Source: Gymnogyps californianus (Eukaryota > Chordata > Aves > Accipitriformes > Cathartidae). From it: 64,000 nucleotides of DNA. Positions 1-12,297 of this stretch are shown piece by piece (positions within the stretch are counted from its first letter, which is position 1; each line of letters begins with the position of its first letter). Position numbers and translations under genes: made by a program. Where the stretch lies: positions 98,706,914 to 98,770,913 of the forward strand of contig NC_059471.1 of the NCBI RefSeq assembly GCF_018139145.2, read 5' to 3'. The notes beneath the pieces are model-generated. The model searched no databases. It was not told the DNA's origin and was given only the letters and a program-made list of their open reading frames with translations.

Positions 1-2798
1 TCCCCATCTTTTCTGAAGACTACCTATTGTTACTCTAATATTCTTACCTTATCCTTATTATGGCTGTTCTGTTTATTCTTCTCAGCCCCCTCACCACCTG
101 CCGATTCAAATTTTTCATTTCAGCACACTTTTCTCATTCCTTGCTTTTTCTACATCATGCTTTTCTCATCTTGTCCTTTGGAATTTTTTCATTAACTCCT
201 TTCACTTCTTGTTTGTTTCCATAGTTTAAATCTCTTCTTAAAAGGAGTTTCTGTGTTTTGCTACTTAATCCCAAGCATACTGTGTCTTATGGATCAGCAT
301 TGCTTGTTTTCTTTACTAGGCTATACTACCCTGGAAGGTATTGAGCTTGCCTGATGTTTTTATGTTTTTGTTGTTGTTTGTTTCTTTATATAATTCTCCT
401 CCAAGTGTCATATTGGAAACCGTTACAAGGGGTATGGGCCTTTTATTTCCAGATTCATCATTATTCTGTTTCTGCTCAGAACTAGGGTAATTTTAGGATT
501 ATATTTCCCAGAAAGACAAAAATATAAGAAGACTCCTTTTGAAAGGGATCGAAGATATAAGAACTCACAAGCATCTTCTTTAGTGCCTGAAAAAATATTG
601 CCTTGGGCAATCCAACTGTGGAAGGGAGAGGAAAACTTTGGAAAGTCTTCAAGACCCAGCTAAATATAACACCTTGGGCTGCAGACAGTTTCTTGGCCTT
701 TTTTTATCCCATGCATTTTCATCCCATGTGTCAAATACAGTTGGTCACAGATTTCAGAAGTGCTGAATGAGCCACAAGGAGAAAGAAAAAGACTACAAAA
801 CTGTGCTTCATGGGTGCCTGGAAGCCTGGAGGCAGAACTCAACTGTGAAAGTCAAAGTAAAATACTTCTGGTTTGGGGATTCACCATATTGTTTAGGGTC
901 CTGATTTCATCTTGAGTCTTTCTGTATTTAATGTAACACTCAGCTCCTGCAGACAGATACTTTTGGTGCAAGTCTCCCCTTTCACTAAAAACCCCCCATT
1001 TTTCTGTCCTTTACATCTCTAGAGAAAAGAACATTTGATGTGACTATGTCTGAAAGGTTCATAAACCAGAATGTGCTTGTTGTATGAAGTCTTTTAAAAT
1101 TTTTAGAATTTTTAAAAAAATCATATCATGATTTTTAAGTCCATCTTCTTGATTTGGGGGACAGATGATCTGTCATTTGCCATCACAATCAGAGTTTGAC
1201 AATACTGAATGCAAATACCTTTAATTCCTACCAGAGGTGGGGAGATGTGGAAGGATCAGTTCCTTTGGTAGGCCTTTGTAATAGGAGGGACAGTGGAGGA
1301 GAGGAGTATTTACATGGGAAAATCACTGAAGAAGCTGGATTTATATGATACAATTACTGGGGGAAAGGCCCCGTCATGTACAAACTGAGGAAATGGGGAG
1401 AGAGTTATGAGAAACTGTTTCATGTGAAGGCATGCCTGAGAGGATAAAGATCTTTTTTAAAATGCTCTTAGCTGTAGCGAAGTCTGGAGTGGGCTTACGC
1501 CTCTGGTTCAGAGGTGTGAAGCTTGGAGAGCTGTAATAAAGCATGTGGGCTCTTTAAAGACCTGGAAGGACGGCTGGCTCCCCTGTGCAATTCAGTGATG
1601 CACAGCTGCAGGGATTTAGACCAAGCATTTGATTTCCTGTCTGGCTTATAGGAACTGGCATAGAAAGAGGGAGAGAAATGATAGTGCTTCTCAGAAAGGG
1701 AAAGGATATGCTTCAGGTAAGGGAAGCCTGAGGGATCCTGGTCTTCATTATATAGAGCTGCCCTGGGCTTTTTATGGGGGGAGGAAGGGACAGCTAGGGG
1801 AGTCAAATAATAAGGGCCGGTCAGGAGATTTCTCACTAGGGTGTCATGATGCTCATTATCCTGGAAGGTGAGACCAGCCTGTGGCCACTTTCAATATGTT
1901 ATTAAAACAGTGGGCCTAGTTCAGGAGCTCTGATAGCCAATTTACTGCTGCTTCCTTGATACCTCAGGAGACTGCCTAGATGCAGAAGTCGTTCAGCCCA
2001 CATAGGGGAATTCTTTAGTTTCAGTGTCAGATTGCACAACGCAGCTATAGTGCTTTTGGACCTTGACCAGTATGTGTGGGTGCTGCTATGCTGAACCAGG
2101 CAGATTTGCTGGGCTGGGGAACATATGTACTGTGGTCCCCTGAAAGATGTAGACAGTTCTGAAATGATGAGATGGATGTAGACTGATGAAACTGGTCTGC
2201 ATGCTGGACTCAACATGTGGACCTTTTTCTGTCTTCTGCATTGCAGGTTATTGTATTGTCTGCACTCCCAGAATAGCTCTGGGAGGAATTGTTCTCCAGG
2301 AGAAGAACGTCTCTGAAGTATAGTTTCTTCCATGCCCTGAAGGAGTGTTCATGCAGACTTACACCTGGGCTGTATTAGCAATAAATTATAGGAATTGGCA
2401 GGTAGTCTAGTTGGGCTAATTTGGAATTAAGGGGTGGGAGGGAAGAGATTTACACGTGCTTCCCACCTACCTGGATAGCAAGGGAATATCTGTTCTGGGG
2501 TGCCTGCACGCCTCTCTGGGCAAAAGTCACAACGTGGCATTCTGTTGTGTCAGCAGTGGATTCTTATTTTCCTCCTTGTCTTCTTGCACAGACATATTCA
2601 AAAGCCGTGAAATCCTTATGTGGATTTTAGGCATTTCAGGCCAAACTATGATCCTAAGGATCTTGTGCTTGTTACCATCTAAACTTGGAGACTACTGAGT
2701 TCTTTTGTTTTCTCTACTCCTCTCCCCTGGCATTTTGCTCCCCTGAAATATACCTGAATGAATGTCTCTGCATACACAGAGACACAATCACTTCAATA
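1..2798. other. AT-rich non-coding sequence, no gene seen
   Basis: I see no recognisable gene or repeat in this stretch. The open frames present are short, overlap on both strands and have no recognisable protein motifs. Around 1080-1135 there is an A/T-dense patch with TTTAAAATTTTTAGAATTTT-like sequence. It reads as ordinary single-copy vertebrate non-coding DNA. Confidence 0.6.
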
Positions 2799-3780
2799 TC
2801 ACAGAATCATGGAAAAATCTGGTTGGAAAGGACTTCTGCAGGTTACAGAGATCAGGATCCCTCTTGTAGTCATAGTATTCCTGACTGTGTCAGGGTCAAC
2901 TGTGGCTCTGCACAGCCGACTCCTCCTGTAAACCTCTGAGGATGGAGAATCCATGCTGTCTCTGGGCAGTGTGTTTCAGTGCTGTGCCACACTCTCCTGT
3001 GGAGGAGATATTTCCTATTGTCCAACCCGAACCTCACAAAATGTAACTCGTGGGTGTTGCCCCATGTGTTATTGTCTGGCACTGCAGAGAAAGGTTTGGC
3101 TGTGTCATCTTTCTAACTGTCCTTCAAGTTGTTGTAAGCTGCTGTGAGATCTCCCCTTAGCCTCTTGTCTGCAAAACTGAAGCCGAGCTCCTCTCAGCTT
3201 CTCATCACAGGTCCTGTGTTCATGGACCCTGACCTATCTGGTAGCCCTCTGCCAGTCCCTCTTCTCTTTCTCCTGATCCCTGTTGAACTGGGTTCCCACA
3301 GCTGGCCACAGTCTATTCCAGGTGTGGTCTCAGCAGTGCTGGCCAGAGGGTGAGCGTGTCTTCCTTGGATATGTTGTCCATGGCCCTCCAAATGTGGCCT
3401 GGTGTGGAGTTTGCTGTATGCACAGGGCAAGTATGCTGTTGGCTCTTATTCAGCCTGGTGTCCACCATCACCCCAAATCCTTTTGAGTCCTTTTCAGTTG
3501 CTTCCCAGTCTGTCCTGATGCATGGAGTTGTTTCATCTGAGCTACAAAACTTTGTGCTTCTCCTTGTTGAATGCCGGGAGGTTTCTGTTGGCCCAATCTT
3601 CCCGTTTTTCAAGGTTCCTCTGAATTCAAGCTCTGACATTCAGCATGTCAACTACTCCCCTTTTCCTGGTAGTCAGGTCACCTTCCTTGATTGTCATGAT
3701 TTTGTGCAGATGGTAGACAGAGGCCTTGCTATCACATCAGCCAGCACTTTCAGCACTCTTTGGTAAATTCTGCAGATCTG
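2799..3780 (-). mobile_element. CR1 LINE copy with internal RT deletion
   Basis: This is a degenerate CR1 non-LTR retrotransposon on the minus strand. The left edge (TCACAGAATCATGG) is the reverse complement of the CR1 3' octamer end, followed by the usual 3' UTR. Further right, the minus strand encodes broken ORF2 pieces. Near 3440-3490 it reads GVMVDTRLNKSQQ, the CR1 C-terminal region. Near 3690-3765 it reads RVLKVLADVIARPLS, the start of the reverse transcriptase domain. Between them, around 3640-3665, the RT palm is missing, so the copy carries an internal deletion as well as 5' truncation, stops and frameshifts. It cannot encode a working protein. Family assignment is by eye against remembered CR1 ORF2 sequence. 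Confidence 0.88.
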
Positions 3781-6744
3781 GGTTAGCTTTTCTGTATAAT
3801 CTGCAACCAGTTGCTCTCCCACTGTTGGCTGTCTTCCTTCCCAAACTCTGTGGTAAGCACAAAGGAATTGGACAGGGCTTTAACTTTGAAGACTAAGGAA
3901 AAAAATAAGCATTGAATATATTGCCACTTTTTGCATTGTCCATCTCGGTGCCTGTGCTGAAGTATACACTGTCTGTGCATGTACTGTTGGGATGTTCTCA
4001 CAGAGTTGTTTGTGTAAGCTGCCGATGCTGATTTAAAAAATAATAGCTTTGCATTGTGGCAGATTGACCCTGTTTGTAGTACTCAAAACTGTGTCTTAGC
4101 TGAGGTGCAGTGTGTTCTGTCTGAAAATGTCGGTTGAAAGTGTCTCAGACAACCTTCATTTTGATGAAACAATCATGCTCTACAACTGCATCTAATGCAA
4201 AAGAATGTGCATCAGTGTTCAATGCTTTCCTGGAGGTTTTATATGGCTTCAGAGCACAGTAATGCTGATATAATGACCATGGCTCAGCTGGTACATGGTA
4301 ATTTGTTAAGTTGCAATACGATGTAGTCCTCAGAATGCTTTGGAGGGGGCTGCACAAAAATAATGTGGAGGGAGACAGACTAGTCTTCATACTCAGGACA
4401 GTTGTTATGTTTAGAGTATTTGTGTTCCCACCAGGGCAAGGGCAACAGAACTGTGTGAGACTGACATCCTCCCTTGTTTTACTTCTACTGATAGGTAATG
4501 ATCCAAACAACAGTTGACGGTGCCAGTCTTCTATCATTTGAAACAAGAGATAAACAAATTATCTGAGAGATCAGAAGAATTTGATGAAGCTGGACCAGAA
4601 CTGCAGGACGAAGGCATGCTTCTGCACAACGGGAACCTTAAACATAGTGCTTGTATAACTTGGTAAAGAGTTCAGATTAAAAGATTATGAAACAAGCCTT
4701 TATTTTTCCAAAACTCTTTCCCACTTCAAAGAACAGGAAGTTTCCTTACAAGAATGAAAGGCGGTGAATTAATAACAAACAAGTCAAACCACAAGTGCTT
4801 TATGTAATAGTGACCTGCTGCAGGCAACATTTCCCTGTGGCATAGGATGTGAGGACCGCTGGGGCAGCCGCACCAGACCGTGCGCCTTCTGAGCTCAGAG
4901 CCTGGCAAACATCCGCCCAATGCCTGGCGTAAGTTGGAGCGGTTTCAGGGAAGCTTTAGTTGCCTGCCAGGTCCCTGGGCCCCTTGTAGCTGTGTAAGGG
5001 AGAAAGAGGCTGGATCTACAAGCCATGCTGCTTCCTTTTCTGTCCCATGTGCCAACGTCATCTCAATGGACCCTCCTTCAGCAGGAATCAGGAGAAATGC
5101 CAACAAAAGGCCATTGTGTTAGCTTTTCCTGGTGGAAAATGAGCCTTGTGTAAAGCCTTATGTTGCCTTGTGCTATTTCTGCCCTTCCACAACATCAAAA
5201 GGTAAGGTTTGTACCCATGCTAAAAATACAGCTGGGAATATAGCTAATGTTTCAGGACACAAGTTTAACATGCAGAATTAAGCTTGCGAGGAGTATTTTC
5301 AGTCACAGAACTATACTAACAGTCTGGTACACTATGAATTTCATTTTGTCCTTGGAATATCTGAAGCTTAGTAGTCATAAATGCTGGGCCTTGAGTCACA
5401 ACTCTCTCTTTTTGTCTATGTAAGACTAGTGTGTGAAGATTGCAAAACACTTCCATCTCTTTAATAATTAAAAGTTCCCCGACTAAATAAATGTCCAAGA
5501 AGTCCTGTGTGAGGCAATTAGTGTGCTGGGGTATTTGCTCCAAGGCAATGTTGTGATGATTTTCAGTACCAAACTATCTCATCTGCAAGTGAGAAATGCA
5601 GCAGACTCTCATTATTTATTTTCATCAATGCACAGGAAAAAAATTGCACTTAAATATCTGGTAGTTTTCATACCTTTAAGCAAAAGGTAATAAGGAATAA
5701 TGGTCCAAAATGTGAAAATACTCATTACTGTGAAAATAATTTTTGCTGTTCATGAACTGTTTATAAACTGTATCTGGATTCTGAAAATCTGTTCAGTGGA
5801 TCATATAGATGAACAATTTTCAATTTACATGTGCAAACTATTTAGTTTGACTATTTACCCCCTCTGATATATGGCTGGTTGCATGGCTACATAGTTGTTC
5901 CTGGACTGAAGGACAGATTTTTAGGCAGTAGAATACTGAATAGTAAATATTTGTGCTGCTGCATTGAAAAACTCAATTATGTGCAGGCATTTTGCAGAGA
6001 ATAGATATTTTTCAAGCATTCACATGAATCAAAAAGCTATTCACTGGAATGTTTATGAACTTCAAAGCAGGGGTACATGAACAGAAAAGAGCATACGAGT
6101 GCTTCAGAATTCAAAGAGACATTCTTAAACATCACTTGGCTGTGCCAGCCTTAGGCCAAGTGTCAATGCTGTCTCTCTGCTTACTATTTAATATTCTGGT
6201 GATATATGCACTGAACGTTTGGGACGGCAAAGTATTCCAAGTTTCTGTGTTTCTTAAAATATTTATGTCAGCTAGGGGTTGTAATCTAGGGGACTGCTTG
6301 GAACTGCAGGCAACTGGGAAAGGGAATCAAGACATTAAAAATTACTGCCATCCTTCATAGGAGACAAAACTTTTTTCTTATTCTCTCTTCACGAAAGCTA
6401 TCTTGAAACTGTTTGACTGGGTGAATGATCCTGGGATCAGGGAGCGTTTGAGTAAATTACCACCTGTTGACTGTTGAGGGACTCCAAAAGAAGGCTGGGG
6501 AGAAGTATGTGCTGATTTTTGGTTTTGTACGTGGAATTTCCCAAGTTGCACCAGACCGCCATGGAGAGACTGAGAAGAATAGAAAGTAACTGGAAGGTGG
6601 TCACTGGCCAAACTGGGTAGTTTGGACTGGAAATGTCGTACTTGGAGCATGGTGTAGTTGTTTGATTAATAAATTACATGCAGACTTATCACTCATCTCA
6701 TGATTCTTTGGCGAAGAAGGAAATACTGGAATTGGGAAGGAATA
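3781..6744. other. Non-coding interval, no gene seen
   Basis: This is AT-rich sequence with no long open frame and no repeat I can name. The longest frames, for example 4145-4546 on the minus strand and 6049-6360 on the plus strand, have no recognisable domains or splice context. Confidence 0.55.
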
Positions 6745-6932
6745 TCCGATGCAGGAGAGTGGTTCAGTACTGGAACAGGTGCCCAGAGAGGGTTGTGATA
6801 TCTCCATCCTCAGAGATTTTCAAAACTCTTTTGGATGGGGCCTGGAGCAACCTGATCTCACTTTGGAGTTGGCCATGCCCTGAGAGTAGTGTGGACCAGA
6901 AGTCCGAAATCCGAATCTTTCTATGATTCTAA
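6745..6932 (+). mobile_element. CR1 LINE 3' fragment
   Basis: This is a short 5'-truncated CR1 tail on the plus strand. The plus-strand frame gives VVQYWNRCPERVV followed by LDGAWSNL. These match the end of avian CR1 ORF2, whose usual form is close to [13 protein letters not shown] then LDGALSNL. The copy runs through a short 3' UTR to TATGATTCT near 6917-6925, a remnant of the terminal octamer. Substitutions throughout mark it as an old copy. No coding function remains. Confidence 0.82.
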
Positions 6933-9900
6933 GTGCTGAAAGAGGTGTCCCCAGGGAAAAAGCAGAGGGCATAAGGCATGAGACTAATATCTGTTTCTTA
7001 TTTGGGCTTCAGGACAGAATTCCAAAGAGCATAATAGCTGGAGTCTCATCTCTGCACCGTGAGCCTTGCACAGTTTCTTTATTCAGCCTTGATTTTTCTC
7101 TTATGGACTTTATCTCATCTCTAAAGTCATGGGAACTGAAATTTTATGCTACATTTTTTCTCCTCTTATCAGAGAAACATTGCTTTGTATTATGTTATGT
7201 GTCTTGTCTAAAAACACTTTTAACATGTTTTTAAACAACATAAATATCAGGCTAGGAAGAGAATTATTGTGTAATTAGATACAACAGTATGAAATGAAGA
7301 GGAAGGTTTAGGGCAGATAACAAGGAAGCCTTTCATTGCAAGACTTCAAAGGATGTAGCAGAATTGTGTAAGTCAGTCAGTCATTTAAAACTAGTCTGAG
7401 CAACTTCTCAAGACTAAGACTGTATAGAAATATCCTAGATCCCTTGTCTGCAAACTACTGAACTCTTGTAAGTCCAATTAGAGAGGACAGAGCATATATT
7501 AGACTCTAGTCTTTTTACATCCCAATGATTTCCACAGTAACACACTAAAATTATTTTATAAATAATATTTAATTTTGCATGTGCTGGCCTAAACTGTAAG
7601 CTTTCTTAGCAGAAAGGACTTCTGGATATCTGAAAGCTCGGCAGGATGTTATATCTACATACACAGGAGGAAAAGTTTGATAGTGTTTGTTTCTGTTTGA
7701 GTATGAAATAGGCAAATGAGTAAAAACCTTTCTTTTTTGGGGTTAGACTGCAATGGCTAGATTGAAGATAAAATATGTTTAGTGTATTTAAAATACATGG
7801 TTGGCTACGTTCTTACGTAAGTAAAAAAGGTTACTAGGCGGGAAGTCCAAGTGGGTTACCTAAGCAATAATTGGACAGCAGTAACTGTTACAGGGAAAGA
7901 AATATGGGCTGGTGACTTTGATTTGCTTCAGCTGCTGTAAAAGTGAAGCTAGGAGAGAAGAGCCTTGGTGTAACCTCTAACCACCCTGGGGCAGTCCAAC
8001 CATCTGACCACAGGGTGGTCAGTACCCCACATCCAGTGGGATATTCATTTGGGTGATGGTCGTTCATGACTGTCCAGATCATGTGCTTGCTCGGCTTTAT
8101 AAATTCTCTGCTGTGACAGGTCAGATGTCATCAAGTCTCTCTGAAAGCTGAAAGGGTAATATTTAGAGTCCTGATTGGGGCCAGCACATAAAGACATAAC
8201 ATTACCTTGTAGAGCCATTACCATTAAAGAATAAATTAAATGCAAGGTAGTGTTATCTCTAGCTTCAGCCTTGGATAATTTTATCAACTTTCTTTAGAAA
8301 ACAGCTTGGAACATTGAGAAACTTTGTTTTGCAAAATATGCAACATCGTTCTTGACCATGGAAATAAATTAATAAATAATTAACCACTTGGCATAGATCA
8401 CAACATGTTTAAAGCGAGGTGGGTCAGCTTTGAGAGAACAATCATAAATTGTAGACATAGGGCAGCTGAAAGCTGCAGAGAACTGGGCTTGAACTTGTGC
8501 AGGGGTAACTCTGTGATCTATGGGAGAGAGTGTCTCAGTCTGACAGCTTCTCCATGCTTGTACCAAGTATGCCGATGAAATTTCAAGGGGTTACCAGTCA
8601 TGTATGATGCATAGTTTACAGATATTTGTATTACTGGGTGAATCAGATCTGAGAACAAAGTGAGAGATAGCTGTTGTAGTCAGTGAAATGACTAATGATG
8701 AAGGTTACGAAGGACTTTGCATTTTAAAGCATTCTCAGTGAAAAATGATGGAGGAAACACAGGCTCCTTGCATGCTGATGTATCAAGTCACGCACCTCAG
8801 TCTCTCATTCAAGTCATGAGACTACTTACCGCAGTACTTTTCCTTTGATGAAGATGATGTTATGTGTATGAGGCAAGATTTCATTTCTGTACTATCATCT
8901 GGAATATTTTCCAGTTAGCATTTTGTTATATGCTCTGATTTGTGGAGAAAGATTTTGTTTAAGCCCAATGAGGTGTCAATGTGTTGATACAGAACCTCAT
9001 GAAAATGCGATTGTAGCAGAGGATAAGAAGGCTGGACCATTAATTGTCTCACTCATAAAACTCCCAAACCCGCAACAGTGTCAGATCTAGTAGGAACTGT
9101 ATGGAACAACTGGTCACATACACTCTTTGCTTTTGAAGAGGGAAGAGCTTTCATTTTTATTTTGAGGCTAGTGAGTCCTCAGAGGTCTAGCAAAACTGGA
9201 GATGTTATTAGCACCAGGTCAAGGGAGGAACCTGATATACTTGTTATGGTCTGCTGTTGGCAATTCAGTCAAGACGGTGAAGTGTCTGTGATACTGAAAG
9301 TGGGCATCCTACTGTCAAGACACCTTAAATACAAGAGCTTTCAATCCAGAATAGTTACTGTTCAATCCAGAAGAGTTACTGTCATGTTGTTTATTGAGAA
9401 GATTATATCTCTGATCTTGACTTCAGTTACATTCGGTTCAATAGGAGTTCGCTCTGTAAATGCAGAGAGCTCTCTTCTCGGTGGGAATGTTGACTTCTCC
9501 AAGTTCTGGTCTTTCTGACCACTAATTATCTTTCTAATTGAAGAACATTGTCCTGAGATATGTAAATGAGATAACCAGTGCAGCTGATAAAGAGCTCAGA
9601 CACTCACTCTGCAATCTTGTCCTTGTAACTTGAATGCTTTCTCTTTCAGAAGAGAATACTTTAAAGTATTGTGAATTTTTGTGGTTATATTTTGCACACT
9701 ATGTGAAAGAAAAATACTGTTTATCTGTACAGCAGTTTAATTCTTTTTACACATTTGAACAAACTGACAAGGTAGGAAAGCTTTTTGTTAAGCTTATTTT
9801 CAGTCTTTGATTTTGCAAAGATGGGAGCATCACCTTCTGTGTGGAAAAGTGTTTGTATTTTGGCATTGATTCATCATAAAAAGAAGTAGTAAGCGTCATG

Positions 9901-10120
9901 AAAAATTATATCCGAGTAATAACCACACATCCTGTGTCAACTGTGTGCTTTAAATTTTTAGCTATGCCTATTCTATCACCAAAAAAAAAAAAAGACTGAT
10001 AAAAAAATCTTTCATAGATTTCTCTAAGGAAGCTACATTTAAAAGTCTTTAAATTGTTAAGAAGAAGTCTAATTATAAATGATTTTCACTTTCTGCTTCC
10101 ATAACTTGCTCACATTTCAG
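6933..10120. other. Non-coding interval with a 21-bp tandem duplication
   Basis: No gene is recognised. The notable structure is a near-perfect 21-bp tandem duplication at 9340-9381. A 146-codon plus-strand frame spans 9078-9518 but shows no domain, and its codon use looks random. The rest is AT-rich single-copy sequence, including an A-run near 9980-9993. Confidence 0.55.
9340..9381. repeat. 21-bp tandem duplication
   Basis: Two copies of a 21-bp unit that begins TTCAATCCAGAA lie head to tail (9340-9360 and 9361-9381). They differ by one base, T versus G at unit position 13. The unit length is a multiple of three, so it keeps the surrounding chance frame open. The near identity suggests a fairly recent local duplication. 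Confidence 0.9.
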
Positions 10121-10302
10121 GCTGCGGTCTTGTCTGCCGTTACATTAAAGCAGGAGCAGTCCAAGCCCTCTCCCGTGGGTCAGTTCATGCCCGTTCCCAC
10201 CAGATGTCAGTATGATATAGATAAAAAGAGGCACCGGAGCAAGAAGAAATATTCCAGCTCTGCAAAGCTTTTCTGCCAGAATTTATTAGTCATGGCGGTC
10301 TT
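10121..10302 (+). other. Exon-like segment, unidentified
   Basis: A pyrimidine-rich tract ending ACATTTCAG (to 10120) is followed by an open frame without stops, ending at TT|GTAAGG, a good splice-donor match at 10303. The frame enters in phase 0 and would leave in phase 2. The encoded segment begins AAVLSAVTLKQEQSKPS and has a basic patch, DKKRHRSKKK, in its second half. I do not recognise the protein. No partner exon with matching phase was found nearby: the segment first considered at 13291 turned out to be part of an LTR. A chance splice-like pair is quite possible. Confidence 0.2.
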
Positions 10303-12297
10303 GTAAGGCCACATTCATCTCTTCAGGTCCAGGATAATGGAGTCTATAGGGACCAGCCTTTACTCTGATGGTGCTGGCACTCACCCAGGATGCCAAAATG
10401 CCAAGGATGAGTCTCTGATTTTGAAGTCAGGGCAGAGTCTGGAGCGTAGAGACGTTCAGTAATTAGGGCAAGTGGCAGGAAGGAGATTGCATTTGTTCAT
10501 GAGTATCTTGGGTTTTCTGGTTTTACTGTTTTTCATGATACATTCCTGTGGCCAAAATGTGAGAAAAACCCCTCTGCTGCTTTGTCTCTCCAGCACCCTC
10601 TTGCAGTTTGTATCTCTAGAGCAGTAATGTCTGTTAATTGGAATCTTTTGTCCTTGCCTTGCTCACATTTTTCAGTTTTTCCTATATTATTCCAACATCT
10701 CTTCCCCCTGCCTCATCTCTGAATTCGGCCTTAAAATAATCTGAAAATGAAGATACGGCTATGTGCAAGGCATTCATTCATGTGGGAACTGTGCTGCTTT
10801 GAACACTGGGAGAAGGAAATAAGAAGTCTTCTTGTGGAATTGCTTGGTTTTTTGTTTGTTTCTTTGTTTGTTTGTTTTTCAGCCACCTTGTCTCATTCTT
10901 GGCAAATTGAGTCACTGAAGACGCCTGAATTCTGCCTGCATGTGTGACAGCAATGCAATTAAAGGAAGGTGCTACTAAAAATAACAGGCCTATTTTTTTC
11001 TGCATAGGACAAGATTCCTGTCCACAGGTGACTGTGCCTGGGATTGGTGGGTGGACATTTACTGTGGGAGATAAGGGAACTTTATTGCTTTCCTTACCAT
11101 TTGTTTGTTTCTGATGCTATCTAGGAGTATGTGTCTGCTGTTCCCCAGCCTCTTTGGCTTCTCCCACAGCTTCATGCTTTGGGCTCCTCCCTGTCCTGTG
11201 ACAGGTGACAGGTCATGGATGGAAGTGGAGATTGGTCACCTCCTTGACACCAAGCTCCATTTGTCCCTATTTTAGCAAGGTAGGGTTGGAAAGGACCAGG
11301 CAGGATCTCAAGGCCACCATCTTAACTGGCTAAGAGCAAATGGCACAAATCTTTGAGACTCCACAAAAAAGATCAAAAGAGATAACTGCCTATCCTCTGA
11401 TCCTAGGGAAGAGTTCAGGACGTATCTTCCATCTGGAGCCTACCTAACCTTAAAGGAAACACTTCCATCTACTCTCCTTTGTAAGGAAGAGGAAAATCTA
11501 GAGATGTGAACTGATTCCCTTCAGATCAGCCTTGGTACTACAGAGTCTGCATCTTCCATAATCCTAACCGGAGCTTGATCCAGCTTCCACAGCCAGACTG
11601 GATAAGGCAAGAACAGGATGGTATCTCTTGTATTGTGCAAACTCTGACATTCATTTTTCAAAATTACCAAGGAGTGTTGTGCAGCAGTCTTTTTTATATG
11701 CCTCATTATACTTTTTTGGCTAGTGTATTGCAGGCTGCCATATGGCTCAATACAAAAATCTTTATGGGTATCTGCTGTCTCTCATAATACATAAAGATAT
11801 GTTAATTAACACTAATTAAATCAATCTAAAACATATATGAAACATAGCCCTACAAATTAGATAATTGAAGTATGTTGGCAAAGTCCTTAGCTTTTGGCTA
11901 AATGCTAACTGTTCAAAGTTGATGCCTCATGAAAGCACCAATAACACTCTCCTACTCTGCATGTGCTTATGCTAGACATTCCTAGTCCTGGTGAGTTTTC
12001 TTATTTGTTGAAGGTACAGAAACAGGAATGTGAGTGCATGTTGTCATTTTGAGCACAGCTGGAAAAACTAGTTGCAACACAATAGCATTTCTTGCTGATG
12101 CTCTGAATGGGTGAATTTTTTCTCGAGTGTCCTTCTGACGTCAGTGGCCAATTTGGATTCACAGGTCAAACCTGGCCTATGCCGTAGCAGGGCTGAATTT
12201 AAAACCTGAGTCAGGAAGTAGGAAACAGAAGGTAGATTTGCTTACGTGACTGTATCTGGAAAGTTGTTGTTCAGAATACTGAGAACACACAAAGTAT
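10303..12297. other. Non-coding interval, no gene seen
   Basis: This is AT-rich single-copy sequence with a short TTTG-type low-complexity run near 10846-10880. No gene, RNA or named repeat is recognised. Confidence 0.55.
12293..12297. repeat. Target-site duplication AGTAT, left copy
   Basis: The five bases just outside the left LTR end are identical to 13343-13347, just outside the right end. This is the footprint of retroviral integration. Confidence 0.8.

Noticed and set aside
3313..3639. 108-codon minus-strand frame
   Set aside because: Contains CR1 ORF2 peptide pieces in shifted frames. It is a decayed transposon, not a host gene.
9078..9518. 146-codon plus-strand frame
   Set aside because: No family resemblance. 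Part of its length is a 21-bp duplication that happens to keep frame.
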